DNA of 64,000 nt, taken from NCBI GenBank assembly GCA_031655335.1, contig CP134226.1, positions 2,170,001-2,234,000 of the forward strand. The letters are read 5' to 3'. The translations under genes and the position numbers were made by a program. The notes beneath the pieces were generated by a model, which was not told the origin of the DNA, ran no database searches, and was given only the letters and a program-made list of their open reading frames with translations. This document shows positions 36,046 to 44,626 of the stretch, one piece after another. Each line of letters begins with the position of its first letter. The stretch's first letter is position 1. The stretch is from Thalassospiraceae bacterium LMO-SO8 (lineage in GTDB: Bacteria; Pseudomonadota; Alphaproteobacteria; Rhodospirillales; Casp-alpha2).

Positions 36046-37251
36046 TCAAAGGCGGGCTTTGCGGTACAAGGCATACCACAGTAGGCCGGCCGCCTGCATC
36101 CCGGCGACGATCAGGAAGGCCGTGCGGTAGCCTTCGGGCGCGAAGTGGCCGGGCGACGTTTCGGGCCATTGATAGATGACTTCGCCGACCCCCCACTGCA
36201 CGGCGAAGGCGCCGAAGAACACCATGACGTTAAGACCGGTGACGACCCGCCCGGTCAATTCCTTGGGGAAGGTCTGGGACAGCACCGTATAGGGCAGGAT
36301 GCCGAAGGTCCCGAACAGGCCGAAGGCGTACCACACGGGCGTGGTGTCCTCGAACGGGTCGAGGGCGATGACCGTCAGCGAAATGGTGAACATGATCATA
36401 CCGAACACGGACACGGCCATGGTGCGGATGCCCGCGCGGGCCAACCGGTCGGCGATTCCGCCCATGGACACGAATCCGACGACCATGAAGGCGGCGATGA
36501 ACAGAAGCCCCGTCGCCATTTCCGATTGTTCCAGGCCCGCGACGTCGCGCAGCCAAGGCCCGGACCATAGGGACTGCACCCCCAGATAACCGCTTTGCAC
36601 CAGGACCGAGGCCGGCGCCACGCGCTTGAACGCCGGGTCGGCGAACACGCGCTTGATGCCGTTCACCATCTCGCTCAGGGTTTCCGTGCTTTCCGTGCGG
36701 TCGCGCTTGGGCACGGCAAGGAACAGATAGGCCGCCGCCGTCAGCGTGACCGCGGCCAGAATGAAGAACACGCCGCGCCAGTCGGTGAATGACAGGGCCA
36801 TTTCCACGGGCTTCGTCGCGGTCAAGGCCCCCATGCCGCCGAACGCCATGTGGATGCCGGTGACCAGGGACTGACGCTGCGCCGGCACCCAATGGGAATA
36901 GGCCTTGAACGCCGCCATCAGGCAGGCCGAGGTGCCGAAGCCGATCATCGCCCGCCCGACGACCAGGCCAGGCGTGCTGCCGGCCATGCCGAATACCAGG
37001 GCGCCGGCGGCGGCGACCACCAGAAGCGCCGCCTCGACCTTTCTCGGGCCGTAGCGGTCCAACAGAATGCCGAGCGGTAATTGGAAGGCCGCGAAGGCGA
37101 AGAAATTGGCGCTGGTCAAAAGCCCCAGATCCGCCGCCGTCAGACCGAGGTCGGCAATCAGGTTGGGCGCGATGACGGCATTCACCACCCTGAACAGGTA
37201 GCTCAGGAAATAGCCGAAGGCGAAGGGAAGAAAGACCTGAAAGACGATCAT
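36046..37251 (-). CDS. Major facilitator superfamily transporter
   Basis: A 401-aa MFS permease with twelve predicted helices. The family motif between helices 2 and 3 is GILLDRYGPRKVEA, and the second half repeats it loosely as GGIADRLARAGIR. It resembles nitrate/oxalate-like or unclassified MFS members; substrate unknown. The start MIVFQVFLPFAFGYFLSYLF places the first helix directly after the start; 41 upstream in-frame codons are low-complexity and overlap the divergent promoter region. Operon with the flavin reductase gene. Confidence 0.85.
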   Translation of the reverse strand: MIVFQVFLPFAFGYFLSYLFRVVNAVIAPNLIADLGLTAADLGLLTSANFFAFAAFQLPLGILLDRYGPRKVEAALLVVAAAGALVFGMAGSTPGLVVGRAMIGFGTSACLMAAFKAYSHWVPAQRQSLVTGIHMAFGGMGALTATKPVEMALSFTDWRGVFFILAAVTLTAAAYLFLAVPKRDRTESTETLSEMVNGIKRVFADPAFKRVAPASVLVQSGYLGVQSLWSGPWLRDVAGLEQSEMATGLLFIAAFMVVGFVSMGGIADRLARAGIRTMAVSVFGMIMFTISLTVIALDPFEDTTPVWYAFGLFGTFGILPYTVLSQTFPKELTGRVVTGLNVMVFFGAFAVQWGVGEVIYQWPETSPGHFAPEGYRTAFLIVAGMQAAGLLWYALYRKARL

Positions 37252-37372
37252 GGATGGGCCTATATTATCGTTGAATTCCTGCCGGGAGGCCGCCGGCGGG
37301 GGCGGAGACCTTGCGCCAAACATTTGCCGAAGGCAAGCGCAGGGCGGGAAAACATACATAGGTAGGAAGCAC

Positions 37373-38620
37373 ATGGGGCCTGGCGGCGGCTTTCCGTACG
37401 GCGACTGGGAACGGGACGTTCAGGCGATCAGCGACTGGCTGGTCGCCGAGGCCCTGGGCCGTGTCCAACTGCGCCCCTTGTTGGCCGGATTGTGCGATGC
37501 CCTGAACGCGGCCGGGTTGCCGGTTTTGCGTGCCATTTCGGCGCTCAGCACGTTGCACCCCATGTATGTGGCGCATACCTATACCTACGTGCGCGGGCGT
37601 GGCAACGTGACGTCGGATATTCCGCATGGCGCGCATAACACCGACGCCTGGCAGAAAAGCCCTTTGAAAACCATGTTCGACAACGACGTCACGGAATGCC
37701 GCTTCGACCTGACCGATGACAAGCAGGTGACGCCCTATCCCCTGTTGGGCGAGGCGCGGGATTTGGGCGGCACTGATTACGTCGGTTTTCTGACGCCCTT
37801 CGTCACGGGGGTGGACGTGCCGGATTCCGTCCATGACCTTGACGGTCTGATGACGTCCTGGGTCACCGATCGGCCGGATGGCTTCGCGGCCAAGCATCTG
37901 CGCGCACTCCGGCGTCTGGTGCCGCGCTTCGCGCTTGCGGCCAAGCTGGCCAAGCGGGAGGAGACGGCGCTTAACATCGTCACCGCCTACATGGGCCGGG
38001 ACGCCGGCTGCCGGGTGCTGAACGGCCAGATCAAGCTGGGCGACGGCGAGGTCATTCCCTCCGTCATCTGGTATTCGGACATGCGCAACTCGACCGAACT
38101 GTGCGAAAGCCTGAGCCATGGCGACTACCTGGCTGTGCTTAACCAGTATTTCGCCTGCACGGCGGGGGCGGTGATGGAGGGCGGCGGCGAAGTTCTGCGT
38201 TTCGTCGGCGACGCGGTACTGGCGATCTTCCCGATCGGCGAGGACGGCGGCTACAGCCCCGAGGATGCCTGCGCCAAGGCCCTGACCGCCGCCGGCCGGG
38301 CCGAGGAAAAGCTGGAAAAGGTCAATGCGGAACGCCGCGCGGCAGGTCAGCCGGAGTTGGATTTCGGGCTCGGCCTGCATGTCGGCGAGGTCATGTACGG
38401 CAACATCGGCGTGCCCGCGCGGGTCGAGTTCTCGGTCACCGGCCCGGCCGCGAACGAGGTCGCGCGGCTGGAAAACCTGACCAAGGAAACGGGCAACCGG
38501 GTCGTTGTCTCGGCGCGGTTTTCCCGACACCTGGACGTCGACTGGCGGCCCCTGGGTGCGCATCGCCTGCGGGGCGTTTCCGGCGAACAGGAAGTGTTTG
38601 CCCCGCCCAAAGCGGGCTGA
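37373..38620 (+). CDS. Class III adenylate/guanylate cyclase
   Basis: A 415-aa protein with a cytosolic N-terminal region of about 210 residues lacking recognisable domains and a C-terminal class III cyclase domain (about 225-400). Metal-binding aspartates are D236 in IWYSDMRNSTEL and D280 in RFVGDAVLAIFP. FGLGLHVGEVMYGNIGVP and the SVTGPAANEVARLE stretch complete the active site. The position usually occupied by a base-selecting Lys before the second Asp reads Arg (EVLRFVGD). TAGGAAG sits about 6 bases before the ATG. A cyclic-nucleotide-binding K+ channel lies two genes away. Confidence 0.9.
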   Translation: MGPGGGFPYGDWERDVQAISDWLVAEALGRVQLRPLLAGLCDALNAAGLPVLRAISALSTLHPMYVAHTYTYVRGRGNVTSDIPHGAHNTDAWQKSPLKTMFDNDVTECRFDLTDDKQVTPYPLLGEARDLGGTDYVGFLTPFVTGVDVPDSVHDLDGLMTSWVTDRPDGFAAKHLRALRRLVPRFALAAKLAKREETALNIVTAYMGRDAGCRVLNGQIKLGDGEVIPSVIWYSDMRNSTELCESLSHGDYLAVLNQYFACTAGAVMEGGGEVLRFVGDAVLAIFPIGEDGGYSPEDACAKALTAAGRAEEKLEKVNAERRAAGQPELDFGLGLHVGEVMYGNIGVPARVEFSVTGPAANEVARLENLTKETGNRVVVSARFSRHLDVDWRPLGAHRLRGVSGEQEVFAPPKAG

Positions 38621-38701
38621 TAAAGCAAATCCGGGAGCAAGAAACTGGGCATCAACAAAAACGGCAACGGGACGGGATACTGGCATGGCGCCAAGCGCTT
38701 C

Positions 38702-39250
38702 ATGCGCTACAAACTCCTGGTTCCCATGAAACGCAGTCCGCATTCGCCGGAATACACCGCGCGCGGCGTGTTCTGGGGCGTGTTCTGGGGCCTGACGCCG
38801 CTGGTCGGCATCCAGATGCCCCTGGTCACCGCCCATTGGCTGCTGTTTCGTCTGCACCCCAAAACCAGCTTCCACCTGATCCAGGGCCTGGCCTGGGTGT
38901 GGATTTCCAATGTCTTCACCATGGTGCCCATGTATTACGGCTTCTACGTCACCGGGCAGGTGATGCTGGGCCGGATCAAGCATGTGTCGGGTTACGATTC
39001 CTTCGCCAAGCTGTTTAATTTCGACGCCTGGCAGGAAGAGACGTTTTGGGAAACCGTGACCCATTATTTCGAATACGTGTGGGAACAGTTCGGCCTGCCG
39101 TTGGCCGTGGGCTGGATTCCCTGGGCGCTGATCGGCGGATGGGTCGGCTACCGGCTGTCGCTGAAGATCATTCGCGACCGCCGCCAGCGCATCCTGGCCA
39201 AGCGCCTGCGCGATTCCTTGGCGGCGGACGACACTGCCCCTAGCGCCTAG
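38702..39250 (+). CDS. DUF2062 membrane protein; start uncertain
   Basis: At least 182 aa, with the DUF2062 hallmark PHSPEYTARGVFWGVFWGLTPLVGIQMP and hydrophobic segments at about 25-45, 60-85 and 125-145. The family is of unknown function, sometimes linked to envelope polysaccharide genes. No good ribosome site precedes the ATG at 38702. The frame is open upstream to 38624, and the upstream residues GYWHGAKRFMRYKLL resemble the N-terminal extension of other DUF2062 proteins. A CTG at 38645 follows GGGAG by 7 bases and may be the true start. Downstream of the cyclase, same strand, 81 bp gap. Confidence 0.78.
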   Translation: MRYKLLVPMKRSPHSPEYTARGVFWGVFWGLTPLVGIQMPLVTAHWLLFRLHPKTSFHLIQGLAWVWISNVFTMVPMYYGFYVTGQVMLGRIKHVSGYDSFAKLFNFDAWQEETFWETVTHYFEYVWEQFGLPLAVGWIPWALIGGWVGYRLSLKIIRDRRQRILAKRLRDSLAADDTAPSA

Positions 39251-40422
39251 GCGCGGGGGTCCTTCGCGATCTCGGCTTCCTGTTCGGCCCGGCGTTCCCT
39301 GACCGCCGTCTCGATCTTATGGCGGAAGTCGGCGTCGTCCTCGGACAGCCTGTCGAAATCACCCTTGGCAAGACGCAGCAACCGGCAGTCGGTCAGGCAA
39401 TGAACGCGGACCAGCCGCGGCGCATCGCGGTACAGCGCCATTTCGCCGAAGAATTCGCCGACGCCCATGTCGATGGCCCGGCCCGGCAGATGGACGCGCA
39501 CGGTGCCGCTCAGGATGAAATACATGGCGTCCGCCGGGTCGCCCTTGGTGAACACGGTGCTGCCCGCCGGCAGGCGGCGGGATTGCAGCCTGCGGACGAT
39601 CTGTTCGATCTGAACCGGGTCCAGGTGGGAAAATGCCGGTACGCCCGACACCATGCCGAACGAGATGACGAAATCGCGTTGATGGATATCGCGGGAAAAG
39701 GCGGAGGCGATGATGCCGATGGGAATGGCGAACATGCCGAGCCCGAAGATCATCATGGTCCCGCCGACGATCTTGCCCAGTGCCGTGACCGGCACGACAT
39801 CGCCGTAGCCGACCGTGGTCAGGGTCGCCAGGCCCCACCACATGGCATGGGGGATCGAGGCGAATTTGTCCGGCTGCACCGCGTGCTCCAGGTGAAAGAC
39901 GATGGTCGAACAGACGACCAGAAGGCCCAGCATGACGACCAGGGCGGCGCCCAGGGCGCGCCGTTCCTCGGCGAGGACGCGCATCAGGGTGTTCAGGCCC
40001 GGCGAATAGCGTGCCAGCTTCAGCATTCGCAGCAGGCGGAAAATCCTCAGCACCCGCAGATCCGCCGCGGGCATGAGCAACGACAGATAGAAGGGGATGA
40101 TCGCCAGCAGGTCGATCAGCAGATAGGGGCCCATGGCGAACCGCAGGCGGCCCAGGAAGGCGCCGTGACGGGCGACCGGGGGATGTTCGACGGCGACCCA
40201 CAGGCGCGCCAGGTACTCGGCGGTGAACACGGCGACGGAGACGCGGTCGAAGGTGTGAAACAGGTCGCCATGGGTTGCGTCCAGCCCGGGCACCGTCTCC
40301 AGGATCACCGACAGCACGTTGGCGACGATCAGGGCGACCATGACGATGTCGAACATCCGCGATCCGGTATGGTCCGGATGGCTGGCCTCGATCAGGTAAT
40401 AGATTCGGCGCCGAATGGTCAC
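39247..40422 (-). CDS. Cyclic-nucleotide-binding voltage-type potassium channel
   Basis: A 391-aa six-helix channel. The S4-like segment RVLRIFRLLRMLKLAR is at 123-138, the K+ selectivity filter TVGYGD at 203-208, and a C-terminal cyclic-nucleotide-binding domain at about 265-375. The phosphate-binding cassette is recognisable: FGEMAL at 325-330 and R336, so nucleotide binding is plausible. Architecture equals that of the Mesorhizobium MlotiK1 channel gated by cAMP. Its stop overlaps the convergent DUF2062 stop by 4 bp. The nearby cyclase could supply its ligand. Confidence 0.9.
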   Translation of the reverse strand: MTIRRRIYYLIEASHPDHTGSRMFDIVMVALIVANVLSVILETVPGLDATHGDLFHTFDRVSVAVFTAEYLARLWVAVEHPPVARHGAFLGRLRFAMGPYLLIDLLAIIPFYLSLLMPAADLRVLRIFRLLRMLKLARYSPGLNTLMRVLAEERRALGAALVVMLGLLVVCSTIVFHLEHAVQPDKFASIPHAMWWGLATLTTVGYGDVVPVTALGKIVGGTMMIFGLGMFAIPIGIIASAFSRDIHQRDFVISFGMVSGVPAFSHLDPVQIEQIVRRLQSRRLPAGSTVFTKGDPADAMYFILSGTVRVHLPGRAIDMGVGEFFGEMALYRDAPRLVRVHCLTDCRLLRLAKGDFDRLSEDDADFRHKIETAVRERRAEQEAEIAKDPRA

Positions 40423-40504
40423 GATCGCCCGCCTTGTTCCCTTGCGAAAAGATATCCGTGCCAGCCTATCCCCTGCCGGCGCGCCGTGGATTGACCGGCG
40501 TCAA

Positions 40505-41227
40505 TCAAAGATAGCCCATGTCGCGGAACGACGTATGCCCCGACTTGGCGACGATCAGATGGTCGTGCAGGACGATGCCCATGCTGTTCGCGGCCTCGGC
40601 CACCTGGCGGGTCATCTCGATGTCGGCCTGCGACGGCGTCGGGTCGCCGGACGGGTGATTGTGCACCATGATCAGCGCCGCCGCCTGAAGTTCCAACGCG
40701 CGCTTGACGACCTCGCGCGGGTACAACGGCGTGTGGTCGATGGTGCCGCGCCATTGAACCTCGTCCTTGATCAGCACGTTCTTGCGGTTGAGGTAGAGAA
40801 CCCGGAACTGTTCGCGGCCTTCGCGGCTCATGGCCGTGCGGCAGTATTTCAAAAGCTTGTCCCAGTTGGCCAAGACCGGCGCCGCTGCCAGCTCGTCGCG
40901 GGCCAGGCGTTCCGCCGCCGCCGCCACGGTCTTCAGCGCCACGACCACCGCGTCGCCCGCCCCCGGCACCTGTCGGATCAGCGACGCTTCCGCCGTCGCG
41001 ACCCCGGCGAACGAGCCGAAACGGTCCAGCAGGTCCTTGGCCAGCGGCTTGACGTCGCGCCGGGGCAGGGCCTGAAACAGCACCAGTTCCATGAGCTCGT
41101 AATCGGCAAGCTGGTCGCCGCCGGTTTCGAGGAAACGGTCCTTCAGGCGTTGCCGGTGGCCGTGAAAATGTGGGGTTCTGGCCGAGCCGGGCGCCGTGTC
41201 AGGTTGGTCGTCGTCGCCCGTCGCCAC
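40505..41227 (-). CDS. radC: RadC family JAMM-domain protein
   Basis: A 240-aa RadC-like protein with N-terminal helix-hairpin-helix region (ADYELMELVLFQALPRRD, about 45-110) and the JAMM metal motif VHNHPSGDPTPSQAD near 185-200. The old DNA-repair assignment of RadC is not supported experimentally, so function remains open. Start is tentatively the GTG at 41227, 14 bp after the map stop; the ribosome site is weak. The open frame continues far upstream inside map but that part is a shadow. Likely cotranscribed with map. Confidence 0.9.
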   Translation of the reverse strand: MATGDDDQPDTAPGSARTPHFHGHRQRLKDRFLETGGDQLADYELMELVLFQALPRRDVKPLAKDLLDRFGSFAGVATAEASLIRQVPGAGDAVVVALKTVAAAAERLARDELAAAPVLANWDKLLKYCRTAMSREGREQFRVLYLNRKNVLIKDEVQWRGTIDHTPLYPREVVKRALELQAAALIMVHNHPSGDPTPSQADIEMTRQVAEAANSMGIVLHDHLIVAKSGHTSFRDMGYL

Positions 41228-41241
41228 CGTTCTGCCCCGGA

Positions 41242-42063
41242 TCAGGCCTTGTAGGGCGGCCGGTCCAGACCGGCGGGGGACAGGGTGAAGACCTCGAAGC
41301 CGTCCGCCGTGACGCCGATGGAATGCTCGAACTGGGCCGAGAGGGAGCGGTCCTTGGTCACGGCGGTCCAGCCGTCGGCCAGGATCTTCACGTCGAATTT
41401 GCCGGCGTTGATCATCGGCTCGATGGTGAAGAACATGCCTTCGTGCAGGACGTCCCCGTCGCCGGCGCGCCCGAAATGCATGATGTTCGGCGCGTCGTGG
41501 AACACCTTGCCCAGGCCGTGGCCGCAGAAATCGCGGACCACGGAATAGCGCCGGGCCTCGGCGTAACTCTGAATCGCCTGGCCGATGTCGCCCAGGCGGG
41601 CCCCCGGGCGCACCATGTTGATGCCTTCCCACATGGCCTCGAAGGTGGTGTCGACCAGCTTCTCCGCCTTCACCTTGGGCTTGCCGACATGGAACATGCG
41701 CGACGTGTCGCCGTGCCAGCCGTCGACGATGGTGGTGACGTCGATGTTCACGCAGTCGCCGTCCTCCAACACCTTGGTTCCGGGAATGCCGTGGCAGACC
41801 ACATGGTTGACCGAGGTGCAGATGGATTTCGGGAAACCGCGATAATTGAGCGGGGCCGCGATGGCGCCGTGATCGGCGATGAATTGGTGGCAGAGTTCGT
41901 CCAGGCGCTCCGTCGTCACGCCCGGCTGAACATGGGGCGTGATCATGTCGAGCGTTTCCGCGGCCAAGCGGCCGGCGGCGCGCATCCCGGCGAAGCCCTC
42001 GGGCCCGTGGATCTTGATCTGGCGGCCGTCGCGGGACGGCACGGTTTTGACGATCTCTTTCAT
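41242..42063 (-). CDS. map: Methionine aminopeptidase, type I
   Basis: A 273-aa enzyme that removes N-terminal methionine from new proteins. Metal ligands can be followed: D in VNIDVTTIVDGWHGDTSRMF, His in FCGHGLGKVFH, Glu in MFFTIEPMIN and the final Glu near SLSAQFEHSIG. The substrate-side histidine is in HVVCHGIPG. Standard type Ia length. Followed by radC. Confidence 0.96.
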   Translation of the reverse strand: MKEIVKTVPSRDGRQIKIHGPEGFAGMRAAGRLAAETLDMITPHVQPGVTTERLDELCHQFIADHGAIAAPLNYRGFPKSICTSVNHVVCHGIPGTKVLEDGDCVNIDVTTIVDGWHGDTSRMFHVGKPKVKAEKLVDTTFEAMWEGINMVRPGARLGDIGQAIQSYAEARRYSVVRDFCGHGLGKVFHDAPNIMHFGRAGDGDVLHEGMFFTIEPMINAGKFDVKILADGWTAVTKDRSLSAQFEHSIGVTADGFEVFTLSPAGLDRPPYKA

Positions 42064-42168
42064 GGCGTCTCAAATAGGCGGTGAATTCGCAAAAACAACC
42101 CAGGCGTGGTGTACGGCGACCGTTTTACCAGACCTTATCCGTGGGCGCGACCAGTTCCGCGCGTGCCG

Positions 42169-42876
42169 TTAAGGGGCGATCGGCACGGGTTCGCTCAGCG
42201 ATATGTCCTCGGGCGTCACGGTGCAGCGGTAACATAAGAGCTCGATCCCCTTCATGCGCGCCTCTTCCAGGCCGTCGGCATAGGCGGGGTCGATGTCGCC
42301 GGCGATCTCGAAACGGTCTCCGTCCTCGCGCTGAACCAGATAGAGCATCACCGCGCGGTGGCCCTGATCGACCATGTCGGCCAATTCGACCAGATGCTTG
42401 GCACCGCGCGAGGTGACCCCGTCGGGAAATTCCAGCGGCCCGCCCTTCAGGTCGCGGCGCATGGTGACGTTCTTGATTTCGACGTAACACAGGCCCTTTT
42501 CGGGATCTTCCAGCAGGATGTCGATGCGGGAATTCTGGCCGTATTTGACCTCGCGCCGCAGCGTCGCATAGCCGGTCAGTTCGGGCACCTTCCCGGCTTC
42601 GACGGCCTCGGCGACGATGGCGTTGGGCAGGGCCGTGTTGATGCCGACCAGGGTCTTGCCGACGCGGATCAGCTCCCAGGTCCATTTCAGCTTGCGGTCG
42701 GGGTTGGCGGCCGGGCTGATCCAGACTTCCGATCCCGGCTCGTTCACGGACAGCATCGATCCGGAATTGGCGCAATGCGCCGTGACGACGGTGCCGTCTG
42801 CCAGGGTCACGTCGGCCATGAAGCGCTTGTAGCGCTTGACCAGGGTGCCTTTGACCAGGGGGGCGTGAAACTTCAT
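42169..42876 (-). CDS. sfsA: SfsA family protein (sugar fermentation stimulation protein)
   Basis: A 235-aa SfsA homologue: YKRFMADVTLADGTVVTAHCANSG in two neighbouring pieces, SRIDILLEDPEKGLCYVEIKN and FPDGVTSRGAKHL. The core resembles a nuclease-like fold with D...ExK (SRIDILL...VEIKNVT). The name derives from an E. coli overexpression effect; the molecular role is uncertain. The start MKFHAPLVKGTLVKRY is family-typical; 30 in-frame codons upstream are excluded. Confidence 0.93.
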   Translation of the reverse strand: MKFHAPLVKGTLVKRYKRFMADVTLADGTVVTAHCANSGSMLSVNEPGSEVWISPAANPDRKLKWTWELIRVGKTLVGINTALPNAIVAEAVEAGKVPELTGYATLRREVKYGQNSRIDILLEDPEKGLCYVEIKNVTMRRDLKGGPLEFPDGVTSRGAKHLVELADMVDQGHRAVMLYLVQREDGDRFEIAGDIDPAYADGLEEARMKGIELLCYRCTVTPEDISLSEPVPIAP

Positions 42877-42934
42877 GGCGGGGAAGCTACTCCCCACCCC
42901 CGAACATTTCAATGTTGCGGTGACGATGGTGGGC

Positions 42935-43612
42935 TCAGTCGCGGATGCGCGCGACCGCCAGGCCATCGTGGCCCTTGATCCCGACCTGTTGCAGGATCAC
43001 CGCCTCAAGCCTGGGGTTGCGCGCGATCTGGCGGTTGAAGGCGGCCGCGCCCAGGGCCGAGGGGTCGTCGTCGTCTGGGGCCAGCACCTTGCCCGCGCGG
43101 ATCACGTTGTCGGCCAGGATCAGCGCCCCAGGGTGGGCCAGCTTCAAGGCCCAGTCCAGGTAGCTTGGAAAGTTCACCTTGTCGGCGTCCATGAACACCA
43201 GGTCGAAGGGGGGCGCGCCCGCGCCTTCCAGGGTCGGCAAGGTGTCCAGCGCCGGGCCGGTGACGACGGTGATCTTCGGCGCCAGACCGGCGGTGGCCAG
43301 ATTGTCCCGCGCCACCCGGGCATGGTCCGGGTCCAGTTCCAGGGTGATCAGGCGGCCGTCGTCGGGCAGGGCTCGGGCCAGCCAGATTGTCGAATAGCCG
43401 GCCAGGGTGCCGATCTCCAGCACATGCCGGGCGCCGATCAGCTTGGTGAACAGGTAAAGCAGCTTGCCCTGGTTGGCGGAGACCTGAATGTCCGGCAGGC
43501 CCGCGTCCCGCGCACGCGCCTGGGCCGCCGTCAGCACCGCGTCCTCGGGCGCGAACAGGGCGTCGATATAGCCATCGACCCGATTGAACATATCGCCGAT
43601 CATCACGTTCAT
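42935..43612 (-). CDS. SAM-dependent O-methyltransferase (COMT-like)
   Basis: A 225-aa class I methyltransferase. The SAM-binding motif is VLEIGTLAGYSTIWLA near 65-80, followed by ELDPDHARVARDNL and VFMDADKVNFPSYLDWAL. The acidic metal-binding DADK / DNV pair (DADKVN, LADNVIRAG) matches catechol-O-methyltransferase-type enzymes that need a divalent cation. The physiological acceptor is unknown. Lies 58 bp upstream of sfsA on the same strand. Confidence 0.9.
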   Translation of the reverse strand: MNVMIGDMFNRVDGYIDALFAPEDAVLTAAQARARDAGLPDIQVSANQGKLLYLFTKLIGARHVLEIGTLAGYSTIWLARALPDDGRLITLELDPDHARVARDNLATAGLAPKITVVTGPALDTLPTLEGAGAPPFDLVFMDADKVNFPSYLDWALKLAHPGALILADNVIRAGKVLAPDDDDPSALGAAAFNRQIARNPRLEAVILQQVGIKGHDGLAVARIRD

Positions 43613-43660
43613 GGCCGGGACTCTAGCGCCAAAATGTTGCGGCCAAGTGACGCGGTGGCC

Positions 43661-44617
43661 TCAATCCCTGGGCGGGATTTTGGGTTGCGCTTTCTCGCCC
43701 AGGCTGATTTCCGCCGTGCCCAGGGCGTCGGCCAGGCGGGTTTGGGCGCTGCCGGGGCGCAAGGCCTGCTGCTGGGTCGGCGCCGGGGCCCAGGCGGTCA
43801 GGGTCAAAATCCGGAAGGTCGCGGGGAAGCGGCCGTCGCCGTCGCGGTGGCGCTCCTCGTACATCGCCATGGCGCGGGCCAGCAGATCGCGCCGGGCCAG
43901 CCCGCCCTTGGCCTCGGCAACCGCGTTGCTTTCGCCCATGGCGCGCAGGTCGTACAGCAGCTTCATCGGCGTTTCGTAGCTGACCGTGACCTGATCGGCG
44001 TCGACCACGGGCAGGGAAAAACCCGCGCGTTGCAACAGCCCCCCCAGATCGCGCACATCGGCGAAGGGCGACACCCGGGGGCTCAGGCCGCCGCAGATCT
44101 CGATCTCGGCCTCGGCCAGACAGTCGCGCAGTTCGGCCAGCGTGCCGCCGCCCAGCATGGAGGCGAGGAACAGGCCGTCCGGCTTCAGGGCCCGGCGGAT
44201 CTGCAACAAAGCCCCCGGCAGGTCGTTGACCCAATGCAGCGACAGATTGGACAGCACGGCGTCGAAGGTGGCGTCGGCGAACGGCAGGAACTCCTCGTCG
44301 GCGGCCAGCACGGGCATGCCGGAGGTTCCCCCGCCGCGGGCGCGGCGGGCCATGGCGGGCGACAGGTCGGCCTGGATCAGGGTTTCGATCCCGCCGCGGC
44401 CCATGGTGCGGGGCCCGAACACCAGCCGGCCCATCTCGCCGCCGTGGCAACCCAGGTCGAGAGCCAGCGGGAATCGGTGGGTGATGTCGTCCAGCCGGTC
44501 GGCCAGCCGGTCGGCGGTTTCCTCGAACAGAAAACCGTGGGCGTCGAGCAGGGCCGCCGCGCGGTCGCGGTGATGGCGCACCTTGGCGCGATTGAACACA
44601 TGGATCGTTTCGGTCAT
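43661..44617 (-). CDS. SAM-dependent methyltransferase, NDUFAF5/BioC-like
   Basis: A 318-aa class I methyltransferase that starts with the conserved IHVFNRAKVRHHRDRAA and has the motif ALDLGCHGGEMGR near 50-60 and FDAVLSNLSLHWVNDLPG near 115-130. This pattern matches alphaproteobacterial homologues of NDUFAF5, the complex I assembly factor, as well as BioC. It is divergent from comF, the arrangement common in alphaproteobacteria. Start at 44617 is tentative; MCHTDT upstream at 44635 is possible and would overlap comF. Confidence 0.85.
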   Translation of the reverse strand: MTETIHVFNRAKVRHHRDRAAALLDAHGFLFEETADRLADRLDDITHRFPLALDLGCHGGEMGRLVFGPRTMGRGGIETLIQADLSPAMARRARGGGTSGMPVLAADEEFLPFADATFDAVLSNLSLHWVNDLPGALLQIRRALKPDGLFLASMLGGGTLAELRDCLAEAEIEICGGLSPRVSPFADVRDLGGLLQRAGFSLPVVDADQVTVSYETPMKLLYDLRAMGESNAVAEAKGGLARRDLLARAMAMYEERHRDGDGRFPATFRILTLTAWAPAPTQQQALRPGSAQTRLADALGTAEISLGEKAQPKIPPRD

Positions 44618-44626
44618 CGTATCTGT

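Noticed and set aside
42875-44626. A very long plus-strand open frame runs into comF and would give an 862-residue protein.
   Set aside because: The part before 44627 is antisense to sfsA/methyltransferase genes with full conserved motifs and has low-complexity Gln/Arg/Gly/His-rich translation typical of GC-rich shadow frames. Only the ComF part is real.
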